Shown: positions 25,596 through 39,131, counted from the stretch's first letter. The stretch is 64,000 bases of DNA from Echinococcus granulosus (GCF_000524195.1 NW_020170402.1:145739-209738), one strand, 5' to 3'. The notes: generated from the letters alone by a model not told the origin. Translations and numbers: made by a program.

Positions 25596-28500
25596 ATGAG
25601 TCAAAAATGCTAGAAATATGTTTGTCTTATTAATCCGTTTAGCTAAGCGGAATTTTAAGCCTCCGTATAATATACACTCCCCTAACCATGTCTACGGCCT
25701 CTCAGCTCTCAGATACTGTAAGAACAGGAGGTCAGTATATGTTGGTATGCCCCATCATCAAGGCTTCACCTTAAGAAGGTTTATTTTGAATAACTAATTG
25801 GCTCTGTAAACGACTTCGTGGTTCCCAAGCGGTAACCACTCCGAGATAGGAGAGAAGTCCTAGTGGTGCCCCTGCTTAGTTTCTCTGATCAGTGTTGGAA
25901 CCCATATTACTTATTACAGTGTTCAAACTTTTTAAGTAAAACTATCTCTTTAGGGTTAATCCTTCAACCCTTTGAGCTTTCCATCACATACTTACTAATT
26001 GATTCGCTAGTAAGACGTCTTTCTTGCTTTTATTTCCTGGTTCCCGGAAGCACATCAATTGTCTGATGAGCTGTATTTTTAGTCTTAAAAGATTTATACA
26101 AAAAAATTTAAAAGTTAAAATCAAATGTTGAGCCACTGTAAGAAAGGAAAACAAGAAGTCCAATTGTATTGTATGGTGAGTAACTACCTCGTCCAGGTAT
26201 AGAATGCCAACGCTACCAGAATATCAACCCAGACATGGTTGAGTAGTCATTTGTTTAAATGACATGGGTGGGCAGAAAAATATGGTCAGCTATGCGACTG
26301 AAGCTATAGCTAACCCGGACAGCTCCACCAAATTTTTTCGCCCTTGGAGCCGAAATCTATCAAATAGCAGTTGTCATTGATCGTTCAGCCGTACACGGTC
26401 CTTTAGATGGCCTGAGTTTCGTTCATTGTCAACGCTCACGTGGGCACGCGCCACCAGTCCGTCAAGAGATGGGGTCCCGAAAGGTGGATTATGTTTGCTA
26501 AGGGTATTGTCATGGTTCATAATTGCCTCAATAGTACAATTATTTTTTTAACTCCGAAGAAGAACAACTTTATACTTAAAGTAAAAGAGCCCAAACGCAA
26601 TTTGCAAAGTCGTCTGGTTCTTGCGCCACCTAACAGGATTCAACCAGGCCGGTTAAGGCGTGGGATGAAGCTAGTCTTCAAAAGCACATCAATTGCAATC
26701 ATTTAAAGTTATTTCAAATGTTTTGACAGGTCACATACTCTGTCACCTTCATCATTTGACAAAAGCGTATCAGGACATATATCCAAAAAAAATTCCAAAT
26801 TTTAACCTTTGTATAAGTAAATTCAAGCCACAGAGGGCAAAATCTGTCTCCTCATAGCTTTAATTTCGAACGTCTATGAAGAAGCTTCGCTTCTACATGT
26901 CTGATTAAAGCCTAGGTGGTATAGTTGATGTGTACTGAGTTGAGATGGCTTCACATGATTCTTTTGTCGAACCGCCATTCCTCTTAGGCCTTAGTCTACC
27001 AGTTGTTTCCCCGACCCTACACTCGCCTCCTCTTCTCCCCTTCCTCACCTCCCTGCACACCTCTTCACTGAGGCTTCATGTAATGCTCACCAGGTCTATA
27101 ATCTCAAAAAGGCGAAATTATCAAAAGTAGGATTAAACTTTCAGGAAACGCTAGCCTACATTTTTGGCCACTTGCAGGATTCAGCGAGACAAAATAAGTG
27201 CAGTAGTGAGTCACAAGTTTATGGCAAGATGAGTAGCCTCATTCGACTGGAAATTACTTAGCACCGCCTCCTGTTATGACGGCACCCTCGATCGAACTAG
27301 AGTAGACAGTAAATGCACAATGAATTACTAAAAAATTTTTCTTGCCGCTATTAAAAGACTTCCAAATTACTTGAAAATCGTTACATCTAGAAGTAGCAGA
27401 GGCATATAGTCTTCTATCTTTACGAAGCTTTGGTGCCATTAATAAGGAGGTGGTGACTGGTTGCGCAGTTATTAGACAACCACTGCTCTCCTCGGAGTCC
27501 TAACCATTCCGGGACATCTAGATAACTGGACTTCCGTCACACCAGTGCGACAACCCCTAAACTCTTCTGTCTCTGGAGGTGATCATGACTGTTTGGCTTC
27601 TGGAACTAGTCCAATCGGTATCTCCCTAGGTATGGTGGAATACAACTTGCATGTTTTTTAAGCAGTCATTTCGAATCGCACAGATAAATGCCCTACAAGA
27701 CAAAAAAGATTACACGGCATTCCAAGGGGTCGTAGAAAACACTTTTGCGATCGCCTAAACTACTTTGAGCAACTGTGTGTTAAAGCAATCTTCATTTATG
27801 CTTTTTCGATGAAATATTTGCGGAAACAAATTTAAAAAGCCTAGCAGCTTCCTAAACAAACGCAGTTAGGCTAATTTAGAACCTGTTACTTTTTAATCTG
27901 CATTTGTCATTTGGGGTTTTGAACCTACAATAACTGCACCGATCATAACTTCAAGGCGCTTTCCAAGGCTGCAAATTGACTCCTCTAAAAGGAACTTGTC
28001 CACTTAAGCAAAGTCACCTCATTAAATCAACTTGCAATTGACTTGCACTCTGTTGGTTTTGTAAGAGTTTTAAAAAGTTAAATCAACTTCTTAACACGTG
28101 AGAGCTCTAGATGCGAAGTAATTAACTGACATGCAAAAGACAACCATCAATTGTAAAATCACTCTAAAACATCCATAAAAAGAAATTGTATAGAGATTAA
28201 GCCGTGACCACATGCGAACTCGTAAACAATCCATTCCCTTTAATAAAAAAGAAGCCACTACTAAACTAACCTCTTTTATTTATACATTAGTGTACATATT
28301 AAAGTTTACTGCCTCTTTAACTTAACACCACACCCTACCCCAGGGCTTCTTTCCTACTTTACCTATAAGCGTAAAAAGGGGAGCAGATAAAGAGGGTGAA
28401 AATGACTTCTTTCCTTAGCGGTAGTAAATGGGACTCAAGTATGGATTGGTGGAGTGGAAAAGACGTCTTGCTTTGCCCTCCATTTTTTCTACCTCAGTGT

Positions 28501-30691
28501 GTGTCCATTAAGTGCACCGGGCAGTAATCAAAGCAATTGGTTTACTAGCCTATGCTGAGCCACGAGAAACTTCAGCAGTAACTACTCCTTTCCAAAGCTT
28601 AGTAGGCCCAGCAAGACGTAGGAGACGAGAAATGGGCACATGCATGGTAGAAATCAGATCGTTATTTCTCATACCATTCCCATTTACGCACCGACTTCCG
28701 AATGGAGCTAATGCAATAGATCTATGTAGTGGTCACATCAGACCAAACCCTTTAATTTTACACCTACGATTTCCCGATTCAAAAGCCTAACGACTTCCCT
28801 AGGGATAAGCAGAAGGGTTGCATATCTGGTGGTATGAAACCAGGGTAAGTTGAGTAAACAATACCTACACACGCTGCGGCAGGAAAAAAACCGTTATGAA
28901 TGATTAAGTCTTCGGAAACTCACAACAGAAGAAATGATGAAACCGCAGATAGGACTTGATGGGTGAAAGTCCACAAGATACGAATAACGTCAGATTACAC
29001 AGAGAGCAGCCACCACATGGTCCTCGTTCTCCTGTTATTTTTGACCAATAAAGTGCCATGCTACTAGCCTCCCAATCTTTTCCAACTTAGGTGTTGAACC
29101 GACTGCGTGTTTGACTCTTAAAAAATCATAATCGCCGATTTGAGATCTCACTGGCGCGCCCGCGAACTCCACACTAGATAGCAACTTTGAAGTTGATGAT
29201 TAGCGGCTATTCCTCGCTATTCATATACCATCAAAATAATTTCTGACACACGGCAGTGATTTCCAGCGTTTATATTTCTCCAGAAAGCAAAGTAAATAAC
29301 TAGTCCATCCGAAAAAGCCACATTAAAATAAACGGCAAAAGACGGCCGATGCCTACAAAGAACCGTAGGGATGTGAAAACGCCGACACGAGGCCAGTCAT
29401 TCATTAAATTCCACAGGCAAACCCATGGAATACACTCACCCCAACACAGACGATTCGGTCTCTACCACCGTCCAGAACCTTATCTAGCTTATTCTTTGAA
29501 TATCCCCAAGCCCCAAGTGTAAACAGGACCGAGATAGCACCATTATCAAGGAAGGGAATCCAGAGGCATACCTCAACTATCTCCGAGGTAATTTCCGATC
29601 CAAATGTTATATCCCCCTAAAACATCCCACATCTGGACGAAATAACTGAACAGCTATTAATCGGGGTGCTACAAAGCACGAGTTCCTAATTCTGATTTAT
29701 CCGCGATTGTTAGGTTAGCACAGAAAAGGGGGAGGGGGAGAGCGGGGTCACAATCGCACGGGTGTCAGGACGACTAAACCATATAAAGGACTTTTGAGAT
29801 AATGGAAGCGGGAATGTTGAGCCTTCCCTGATTTCATGGCCACCCGCGTAAGCGCTGAACGGTTGCGCCCTTCTTAATAGAGGAAAAGGCTACGACCGAA
29901 AGATCATAAAACGTTGTACCGAGGACAGACGCTAGTGACTATCTGTCGGGAGAGGGAATTGGTGACGTCTGTACACAAAACAACAAAAAAAAATACGGGG
30001 GTCGAATATTAAGTGGGGTTATTTCTAGTCTAAACGGAATAAACATAGCTTCTGAAATGAGGACACGGTATTTCAGCAAACCAACGGCGTAATACTATGA
30101 TCATCATCACATCGGATCTAGAACCGATTTGAATACTGACACTCGCCGCGAGAAAACTTACAGAAGAGAAACACCGGTGAAAGTAAAAGTAGGAAAACAT
30201 CACTTGACAACAGGAAAAAGCTGGAGAACCTACTTTTCAAATTTGAGTAAAATGACACGCACTCACTTCCAGGACTTAAAAATCAAACATTCCAAACATG
30301 GCAGCAAAACATTGAAGCAACCGGAGTATCCAATATTGGGTCATTATTGTTGAAAACAAAACAGGTTGACCTGTGATATCATACAGCTACGAACGGGCAA
30401 TAAAGCGTACGAGGAAAATGGAAGTTTCAAGGTAAGGAATTGGGTACCATCTTGCGCACAAACCAATTTTACACTACCTAATTTCAAGGATAAGCAACAC
30501 AACGAGAACAAAAGACACCGTGGATCAATGCGAAAGCGATCGAACAATGCCACGGACAACTACACTATCGTTGCATAGGCAGTATGCAAAAGACATTAGC
30601 GATGTAGCCCATTCTACTTTGGAGACAAAACTTGTCATCAATTGACAATAAATGGGCTGTTAAGTGTGTGCGGAGAGGGGAAAATAATTGG

Positions 30692-30934
30692 TTATTGAGG
30701 TGACATTCCTGGATTTGCGATGGCCCCAAGTGTCTTCGTTGTATGCATGTAGGCTTCCATGAACTTAGCAGCGCAGCGATCCAGACAGACTGCCTCACCC
30801 TTTGATAAATCACCGTCATGATATCGAGGAGGAATGCACTTTTTCAAGCACGCTTTCGTCATGCTTGAGAAAATCTTCTGCATCATTTCAATTTCAAACA
30901 TTTGCATTTGCCGTTCGACTGACAACTCAGCCAT
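30692..30934 (-). CDS. TIMM10: Mitochondrial import chaperone TIM10
   Basis: Small Tim protein of the mitochondrial intermembrane space. With TIM9 it forms the hexameric chaperone that carries hydrophobic precursors across to the inner-membrane translocase. The 80-residue single-exon frame has the defining twin CX3C signature: C29-LKK-C33 and C50-LDR-C54, 16 residues apart, each pair forming a disulfide in the folded helical hairpin. KCIPPRY and LSKGEAVCLDRC match the TIM10 subgroup rather than TIM9, TIM8 or TIM13. Length is close to the family norm of 80-100. As usual for small Tims there is no cleavable presequence; import relies on the cysteine motifs. The only start codon in place gives MAELSVERQ. 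It is head to head with the FMR1-like gene, about 940 bases apart. Confidence 0.95.
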   Translation of the reverse strand: MAELSVERQMQMFEIEMMQKIFSSMTKACLKKCIPPRYHDGDLSKGEAVCLDRCAAKFMEAYMHTTKTLGAIANPGMSPQ

Positions 30935-31874
30935 TGTGATTAAACAACAAGCGTAGGCGAATGGGTGAAAGTACAGGCTACTTTAACCTAACTTGTAAAG
31001 AGTGCCCTTCAAAGGATAATAAAAGAAAGGGCGGCAGCAGGTGATTGTCACCTGTGCATTTTAAGCACTTAAAATGGTAATACTAGTAGGCACGAATTTG
31101 GGGAAAAAAAATGTAAAACTCCAATCTTATTCCAGCCTAGTTAAGTACACGTTTTGTTGGAATGCAGTACCGATAAAGACATGGCAGAACATAGTTAAGA
31201 AAATTTTATGGTGATTTCCAATCTAGCTTCGTTTTTAAAAGCTAATGTGACTTAAAAGTTGGCTTTGATGGGTATGATCTAAATGTTGAAAGAAATAAGA
31301 TACTTTAAAGTGCTTCAGAAATAATAACAAAACTACACCGAAGAATAGAGTGTGATTTAGAATTTCATAGCAATTTAAATTGAAGATTAGAATACAGACG
31401 AAGTTTTGATGACCGACTTATTTTATTTCAGTAGGAATACTCCTATTTTGTTATAAAAGACCAATTTCTAAATGCATCTAAGTAGGCACTAAATAATTTA
31501 AAGCATGACTTTATTCGACCCAGAATTTGACTACATTTAAGTCAAACCATAGTACTTCCAACCACTTAGAGTAATTAATTGCTTATAGAGTTTTGCTATG
31601 TATATTTATATTTTAAATATAGTTGATAATTAGGTTGAAATTCTTCTGTTAAATATTCATCGTACGTATCAACTGCACGCCTTCTACATCTATGCTGAAT
31701 AAAGAATTAAAATAAACGCCATACATTTAGCAATTACTTCTCTTCATGCATATAATATTTCGTCTTTATCTATAAGCTTTGAATTTGTTATCTCGAACTG
31801 TGTCGGTATGGTTCATACTTATAATCCACACTTTTTAACTAATCGCGCCAGCGAGGGTTGCGTTTCTCTTCGAT
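30935..31874. promoter_or_regulatory. Shared upstream region of TIM10 and FMR1-like genes
   Basis: AT-rich interval of 940 bases between two divergent start codons. It must contain both 5' leaders and promoters unless a non-coding first exon lies elsewhere. I see no CpG island, no convincing TATA box at a fixed distance and no repeat copy. The call rests on position only. Confidence 0.45.
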
Positions 31875-34800
31875 ATGATTGAGATTGAGATTAAGGGGCA
31901 CTATGGCCAATTCATCAAGGTATTCGTTTGATAAGTGTTTTTAGAATTTTTTAAGGGTTATTTGCGAAGGATAGTTGAAGAAAAAGGAGTGATTGTATAC
32001 GCGGATGAGTAAGTTTGCCTTACATTTATACGAATTATAGTCCGTCGACGGAGGAATTGATACCTCTAAGCGAACTCCGTCTTCCGCCCACCGAAAACCC
32101 GGATATTTTGTGAGTGATTAGGGGTTTCTGTGTCCCAGCGGGTGCATTTTCTTGGTATTTCATCAGTTATGCTCTACATGAAAGCGGTTCCCATCACACT
32201 TGTCCATGGCTTTGGTTAGGGACAAAGAACTAGATGTAATCGAAAGTAGTCGGTTTCCTAACAGGTACGTCTGATAACTTAATGAATTGCGTCGCCTCCA
32301 GTTCCGATGTGGTGCATTCGTCTACGCATTGTTTTAACGCTTGCATCCACTAATAGAGGTACCTAGGCCGTTGTCAACTAAAAATTGTTCACCGTGCTAC
32401 GAATTGCAATTCAGTGATACCTTGTAATGCTTTGTTTGACAAAATTTCCTGTTTTAGCTGGCAACTTCAGCGAGGATAAAAATCAGTGATTCCTAATTTT
32501 CCTTAATTCAATCCTAGGGCTTTGAGTCCACAACTACGGGTTGAGGCTTTGCTACCCGTGACAGTGCAAGAAGACCCACAGGATAACAGCTTCACTGAAG
32601 CTTTGGCCAATCTACAAATATCCCAAACTACTCAACAGCCAACTGCTACCTCGCGGTTGGCAAATCCGTTTGCTTGTTTGAATTGTCCCTCCTGGTGGCC
32701 GTGCGTAGTTACTAAGGTGCGTTGATCAGTCCTTTTTGGCTCGCGTCATTGGTATGTGTTGTACTTCTTGAATTCGCAATCGGAGGTGTATCCACTCTCT
32801 TTCCCCTTCCTCCCCACAATTTCTTGAATTTAAGGCTACTAGCATTTTTATTTGTGTTGACCTCAGGGGCGATGAGGTTATTTACGACTTTATTTTGTCA
32901 CTTGTCTCACAAACTTGAATTGATGTTTGACGTGCGCTGGTAGTCGATGTGTGGACCCCCGCGCAAATCTGGGTAATGGTAGATCTTCGGCTGTCATCGT
33001 ACCATTTGTGTGCATTTCTAGTGAAAATGTGTAAAGTTAGCTCAAATTCATCGCCAGCTGTTTTAAGAAGGCAATGGTCCTGCATGTGTACTCATTTATG
33101 TCTCAGTGGATCAGCATCTGACGCAAGGGGGGTGCTGTCAAGGTTTATGGGGAGGGACGGATTGTCGCATCAGTGGAGCATACATGCACGCATCTACTGT
33201 TAGATCGATCAACGATGCCTTCTCCATCTTTGATTTTCTAGGTCCGAGATGCTCACGCAGTAGTTCAGTTGCGGCCTGTGTTGCCGGTTGCAGATGAGTC
33301 AGCGCCGCCGCCTCCAAAGGAATACACTGAGCTTGCTACCAACCTCTCCGCTATGACGGAGATATGTGAGCGCAAAATGCTTCGTCCCGCCACACCGTCT
33401 GATGCCCCCACCCTTAGCCCCGACGTCCTCTTTACACATAAAATCACCATACCCCAGGACCTCTTACCCTAGTAAGTTTCAACTTAAGTATCTCGTAATA
33501 TCGGTTTTCACCTATAAGTATGTTTTTGGTGTCAATTTAAGCCAAGCGTTACTGATATTTAAGTTGGATTGTGACATGGTGCTTTCTTTTACATAGACCC
33601 TACCGATGCACTCATTTGAATGAGTGAATGACTCCTGGTATCCGCAGTGGTTAATAGTCGTCTACCGCTTGCTCGTTATTTATCTATGGGACGGTGTCCC
33701 TTGGCAGTATTTTTTAGATACATCAATCAAGACACATGCATTAAAGTCACGAGCATGTCATGCATAAACGTGGGGAGTACTTACGGTTCCAACTTTATTG
33801 ATAGTCGGCCACTGTCGCTTTGGGCGACTTTAGTCACTTTTTCGGTTCATATGTGGGATATACAAGTAGGAAGAGTTTATTGAACTGGCGTCAGTTGTTA
33901 CTTAAAATTAGATAATCTGGGACCTTTTTTACCTCTTGTATCGTAGGCACGATATTTTAGTTTTTGCGTTTATTGAGCGGCCGTGCTATTCGCTGGTTAC
34001 ATACGTGAAGTCTCGTGTTTGGTAGTCAACCATGATAGCCAGCAAAATGCCACGTTTGCCTATGCTATTTCAATTTTCCTGATTAGTAGCGTGCGGATGA
34101 TTTCAAACACCGCTTGTTATTACGTTGGCCGTGTTTGCAGTACTACTGAAGCTATTAGTAAACGATGTCAAATGTGTTTGTGTTCTTACTCTAGTTGTGG
34201 CTTTTCCTCTTTCTTTACCGAATTCATAAACCTTGTCTTGGGTTATGTAGAATTACTGCATCTGCAATGTTTGGGTCGTATCATAGCGCCTTGGAACATG
34301 TGGATCTTAATATGTACTACTTCGTCCTTTTTAGTGCCTCGGATCTTGCAGTACACGATAGTATTCAGCGTCATTGTGGTGGTCCAGTAAGCCTCTCCTT
34401 CGAAGAAGACCGCCTGGTCGTCCTTTCTACCTCATGTGAGACGATAAGGATAGTTGGTCTCCTCGAGGAGATGCATCTTCGCATGTTGCGCCAAAAGCAT
34501 GGCATCATACGTTACATCAATCAAGCAAAAAAGTATCACGACGTAAGCAATGGCCCCGGTTCAGCGCTCCCCCTCCCCTTCCATTTCCTCTACTCAACGA
34601 AATTAACCTCTCTGTTGTCTTTCACCACTTTAGGGTCTGGGCGGGCTCAAGGATGGGTCAGCCGTGGGCAGTGGTGTTGACGGTAGCACTTGGTCCTCTG
34701 GAGACGAAGGGTCATTTGTCGAGATCTTCAGTGTGCCGAGTTCTCTCATGGGCCTGGCTATCGGTGCACAAGGGGCTAACATTCGCGCAGCACGCTCAAT

Positions 34801-37800
34801 CGCCGGTGTCCTGCGCATCGATGTGCGTGAATCGGTTCCGCAGCGGAATGGTCCAGCTTTTACCCCCTCTACGTCCACTGCTTCCGCTGATTCGGAGGTC
34901 CAGATTGCCCAGGACCCCATGGGGAATTCCTCCTTCTCCGACCAACCACTGGCACACTTCAAAGTGGTTGCTGAGGTAAACGATGCTCTTTGAATGCATT
35001 AAATGTTGGTGGGAGACGCTGCGAACGTGTCACTTTTCCCTTTCAGACCGCGGAAGCAGCTAAGGCTGCAAGAGCGGCGCTGGAGTTCTGTCAGGTGTGT
35101 CTCCTAGTGCCCAAGCGTCTGATTGGTCGGGTGTTGGGCAACCGTACCAACAACATCGTGGCTATCAACGAGAAATCGGGTGTACGTCATATTTATTTGG
35201 AGAGCGACCCTAGACGCCTTCCTAAAGTCGCGGATCAAGAATCTACTTCTGACGGTCGTCCTCCTTACTGCATGAAGGTAAAATCACTAGGACCTTTCAT
35301 TTACCTCACAGGAGCGCACATTCAATTTTTTTCGTCGTCAGTCAACTGATATTCCTCATTCCATTACACTGGCACTTTCATTTCGGGTCACACATAACGT
35401 GTGCGTGTGTGTTGGGTAGGGTGCGATGCGGTGCATACACGCATGTGCGCGTTTGTTTCACTTTGTCTCGCGTCTCCTTTGCTGTGCCTACAATAGTCAA
35501 TTCTGCTGACTCACTCGTGCGCTTGTGCCGTAGGATATAGAGTAACCGAAATAGGTCTGTGCTGTTTTTACTAATGAAAGTGAAATAGCCGTGTAACCTT
35601 TTGTAATCATTATTTTGTTTGTTAAAATAACCAGTACCACAATCCGGAGTCTTTGTTTAACGGGATAGGCTTACAAATCCTCCTTTATTGTTACATGTTC
35701 TCGAAGGCAAAGAAGAACTGACTGTCTACATCCGTTTCTATCTTACATCAGCTATAAATTCGGCGTATGATTGTGTAATGCCCAGAAGAGGTAATAACTA
35801 CAGGGGAAGCGAACGCAACAGTATCGGATCATGTTCCATGGTGCAAATCTTACAGGTGATTTCTACGATGTAGTGCATGAAGTCTGGCGTCGTCTGATAT
35901 GAATGAGGCCTTCTTCCGACTGGCTAACCAATCCTTTACCTTACACAAGTTCGAGTCATGTCGGAATCCTAGCCATGATAATTTGGCCCTCAGAGAGTGC
36001 CTCTGCGGTCCGCAACACCCACGCAAAGCTATCATAGTACTGCAGGACTAACGTGGTGCGTGCTTTAGATGTGTTGGGTGTGGGAATGGTAGGTTGTTTC
36101 ACGACGACCAGTGGTATGTTCGTTCATGATACAAACATTGCGGGCAAAACCAATTCCCTCCACATTTAGGCCAGCAAGTTGAGAAGCGTGGGTTGTTCAT
36201 GAAGTAATAGAGAAGCGGGTTCGTTCTATTTCCTCAACTTCCACTGCTTCCCCACTTGATGTAGGTATGAATCTTGCCTTCCCCAAATGTTAAGCAGCGA
36301 ATTTGGCAAAGAAATATCTCCAGCTTTGGAATTGATTTAAACTGTGCTCATAAAAGTGGGCAAGCTCGGATGGCATTTATCAGGTTTAGTAAATGTTTGA
36401 CAAGGGGCGATGGTGTAGAGAGCGCAACATTGTCGCACGATAGACTGACGTGTATCTATGTTTTATAAAACATGCATATAAACAGTCACATCCATGCTAC
36501 AGGTGCCTACAAGCTACAACATGTCATTGAAGCGAGTCACATCGAAAATCGTGCCAATATTTTTAACCGTCTCTAACATGCGTGCTGTCTACCTCGTTTT
36601 GTAGGTTGAGGACAAGCACCCAGAACTGGCGTCTCCGGCGGAGAAGGATACGGTATCCGGTTTCTTCATCGTCGGCACTCGTGATGCCGTTGATAAAGCG
36701 AGGTTGCTTATTACTTTCCAGATTGAGTGCATCTTTGATTTGGAGAAATTAGAGGTTTGCTTATCAAACTTCGCTTCCTTTGTTTGAGTCGTTTCGGATG
36801 CTTCCAAGTTTTCCTTGCTTTAAAGGCGGAAAAGTTGGGCCTCCTGAGGGAGCTACCAGTACGTGGTGGCGGTGGGCCATTCTATGGAGGCATTCAACAC
36901 GAGATGAACCACCAGGAAAATGGCGGACCGCAACGGGGCGGGCCTCACAGTGGTGGAGGGGGTCCTCGTGCTCCACCGCCGCGTGGCGTTGGTGCCGGAG
37001 ATCCCTACCACGAGGAGGTTCAACGTGTTGGCAACCAGGTGAGACTCTCCTGAAAAGCACTTCTTATCACTTTCGTGCAGTTAACTCTGGAAGGTCAGAT
37101 TGATAATGACGCTTAATCTAACGGCCGCATATGTTTGCTTTTTCATGCTTACTGGGGCATTTGGCTGGCTTCTATATGTCTTTTTTAATGGCCCTATCAT
37201 CCCTTTTACCGATTGTGTCTGGCTTCAGTAGGTCGGCCTTTACCTATATTTTAGCATTTTCCCAATTTCCTGATCCAAGAGACTGAGAATTAAGTTTAAT
37301 CCGTTATCGTACAGAGTTAATCTCATGAACCACCAAATTTGCATCGTCTCTCTTCCAAGGCCGCACTCTATTTTTATACTTTGCACACAAACACGCATTC
37401 ACCTATGCTACCACTTCAGAAATATTTGGTTTTTGAAGGGTCGAAGTATTTTTTAATCCAACATGGTTACACTTTTTCGATGGCGTTTCAGACACCTGTG
37501 AAAAAGCAGGCAACCGTTACCGATCTATCTGCTATGCATAAGCCCCCAAGCAAAGATGGCGCTGTTTACGTTTGTATTACAACGGCTTTCTGTCCCCCAG
37601 TCAAAAGAGTTGACGCTCCACGACGTCATTTCAAAGGTGTATATGGATTTTACCATTGTGGTGATTTTCCACACTTTAATCCTTGGAAGTAAGAAAATAC
37701 GCGGTTTAACTTAGGGGTCTAAAGACAGGCCTCCATTTCTGGATTGATTTTCCATAACTGTGATGCCCCTACTTCGCAGCAAACAATGAACCGCGGTGCT

Positions 37801-39131
37801 GGTGGTGGCGGTGGACGACGCGCAGGTCGCCAGCCCCCACGGTCCTCCGGCGACGTTTCTGACGGGCAGCGTGGAAGCGCCTCACCCCATCAGGAGGGCT
37901 CTGCTGCCGTCGGTGTGGTAATTGACGAGAAGAAGGCCCCTGATGAGTCGTCGTCCGCTTCAACAATGGGACGTCGTCGAGGTGGTGTAGGAGGTGGAAG
38001 TGGTCCTGGACCAGCGGGCGCTCAGCGAGGTGGCGGTGCCCGTCAGCGCAATCGAGTCGGTCCGCGTGGTGGCAACCGTGCTGGTAGCGGCAGTCTTGCT
38101 GGCACGGCTGTTCATGCGGAGCAAAGCGCTGATGAGCACAATGGAGTTGCAGCGACGGCGAACGGGTTAGTTGTGCATTTTGCCACTTCAAAAGGCCCCT
38201 CTACTATCTAAAACCACGAAGTATGCAGTTTGCGCAGCGGAAACAATCCCTATTAGTGACTGACAGTGTGGGTATTATTAGACCAGTGTTACTTCAAAGC
38301 TGTGACCTTACCTACCTAGAGTGGCCTTATTTATGTGAGTGTAAAATAGGGGTGGCTCCTAAGCACAAGTTAAGCTTTAAAACGTAGAAAAGGGTCTTTT
38401 GTGCTTGCTTTTGGAGTCTTGTGAATATTCACATGCACATTATCCGTTTCCCTTCTCGCCCCGACTCGACATTGATAGCGCGTTGCAGAACTGAAAGTGG
38501 GCTTTCACGTTGACATGTCAGTCTCGCAGTCTGACGAGATGTTCTTCAATTTTATAAGGTAAAGGGATTGCTTGCACTATCGGGGAGAATCAACCGACTA
38601 TTTAGTGGCGTTCTTCTTACTCTGGAGGTCTAAAACAGTCTCATTACTGTGTCGTCAGTTTGGATTAAAGAATGACGAGCGGTGGCACGCGCTCGTTGAG
38701 ATGTGTTGCTCAATGCCTTTTTCATGGCCTCTGCTTTGTCACCAATTCCAAGACATTAATGTCGTGGTGCGATGGATGCGTCTTGTGAAGGAGAAGCCGT
38801 GAGATTAGTGCAGTAAAAAACGGAACTAATCCCTAAACGATGCCTTACATGAAGGGAGCTTGAGGGCTTTTTTACGCCTCTAACGTCACCTTTTCTGTGT
38901 GCTGTACCCTAAGAACGGGCAATGCGGACGTGACCCAATTAAAAAGGTTTGGTTTAGTTGTCCATCGATTATGCTTTGTCTCCCGCCTTCAATGAAAAAC
39001 CTTATTTCTCCCCTAGAGCCGACTCCAGTGGCCCAAAAAAGGATATGCACAACGAAAACAGCGCTCCAGCTCAGCGGAACGGAAAACGCCACCCTGTCAA
39101 CAGTACCACTGAGGTTGGCAACCCTCAGTAG
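31875..39131 (+). CDS. FMR1: Fragile X family RNA-binding protein (FMR1/FXR)
   Basis: Polysome-associated RNA-binding translational regulator. Exons: 31875-31919, 31956-32008, 32041-32109, 32518-32716, 33242-33471, 34335-34542, 34634-34975, 35047-35277, 36605-36754, 36826-37038, 37780-38165, 39017-39131; phases agree throughout, giving 746 residues (human FMR1 about 630). N-terminal Tudor/Agenet repeats lie at about 1-50 and 105-140 (ELRLPPTENPDIL; CPSWWPCVVTK). A conserved helical linker follows (ITIPQDLLPYASDLAVHDS). KH1 starts near 290 with MGLAIGAQGANI, and KH2 near 400 with RLIGRVLGNRTNNI. The C-terminus is rich in Arg and Gly (about 525-700), as in the RGG region. KH1 carries a Ser/Thr-rich insertion of about 45 residues, and the KH2 loop lacks its second glycine. 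If intron 11 is retained, the protein instead ends at 38211. Start chosen because MIEIEIKGHYG aligns with the family N-terminus. Confidence 0.93.
35397..35460. repeat. Short TG-rich tract in an intron
   Basis: A GTGTGCGTGTGTGTTG stretch followed by TGCATACACGCATGTGCGC, inside the 1.3 kb intron 8 of the FMR1-like gene. Simple sequence, no coding role. Confidence 0.5.

Larger units (their letters stand above)
20685..30691. other. Intergenic stretch between Notch ligand and TIM10
   Basis: No gene recognised over 10 kb. It holds three solo LTRs of the TRIM-like family at 24.1, 24.4 and 25.5 kb. A dense 92-codon minus-strand frame (23118-23393) contains scattered matches to small RNAs and nothing convincing. 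A tRNA B-box-like string (GTTCGAATTGATCCCC at about 21343) has no matching cloverleaf. The rest looks like ordinary AT-rich intergenic sequence. Confidence 0.5.

Noticed and set aside
33100..33200. Cys/Gly-rich frame inside an intron of the fragile X gene resembling an EGF fragment.
   Set aside because: Too short, wrong cysteine spacing, and it lies between two exons that join perfectly without it.
37492..37689. Open frame behind an acceptor-like site in intron 10 of the fragile X gene, possible extra exon.
   Set aside because: Including it breaks no homology but adds residues without family support, and no good donor closes it in frame.
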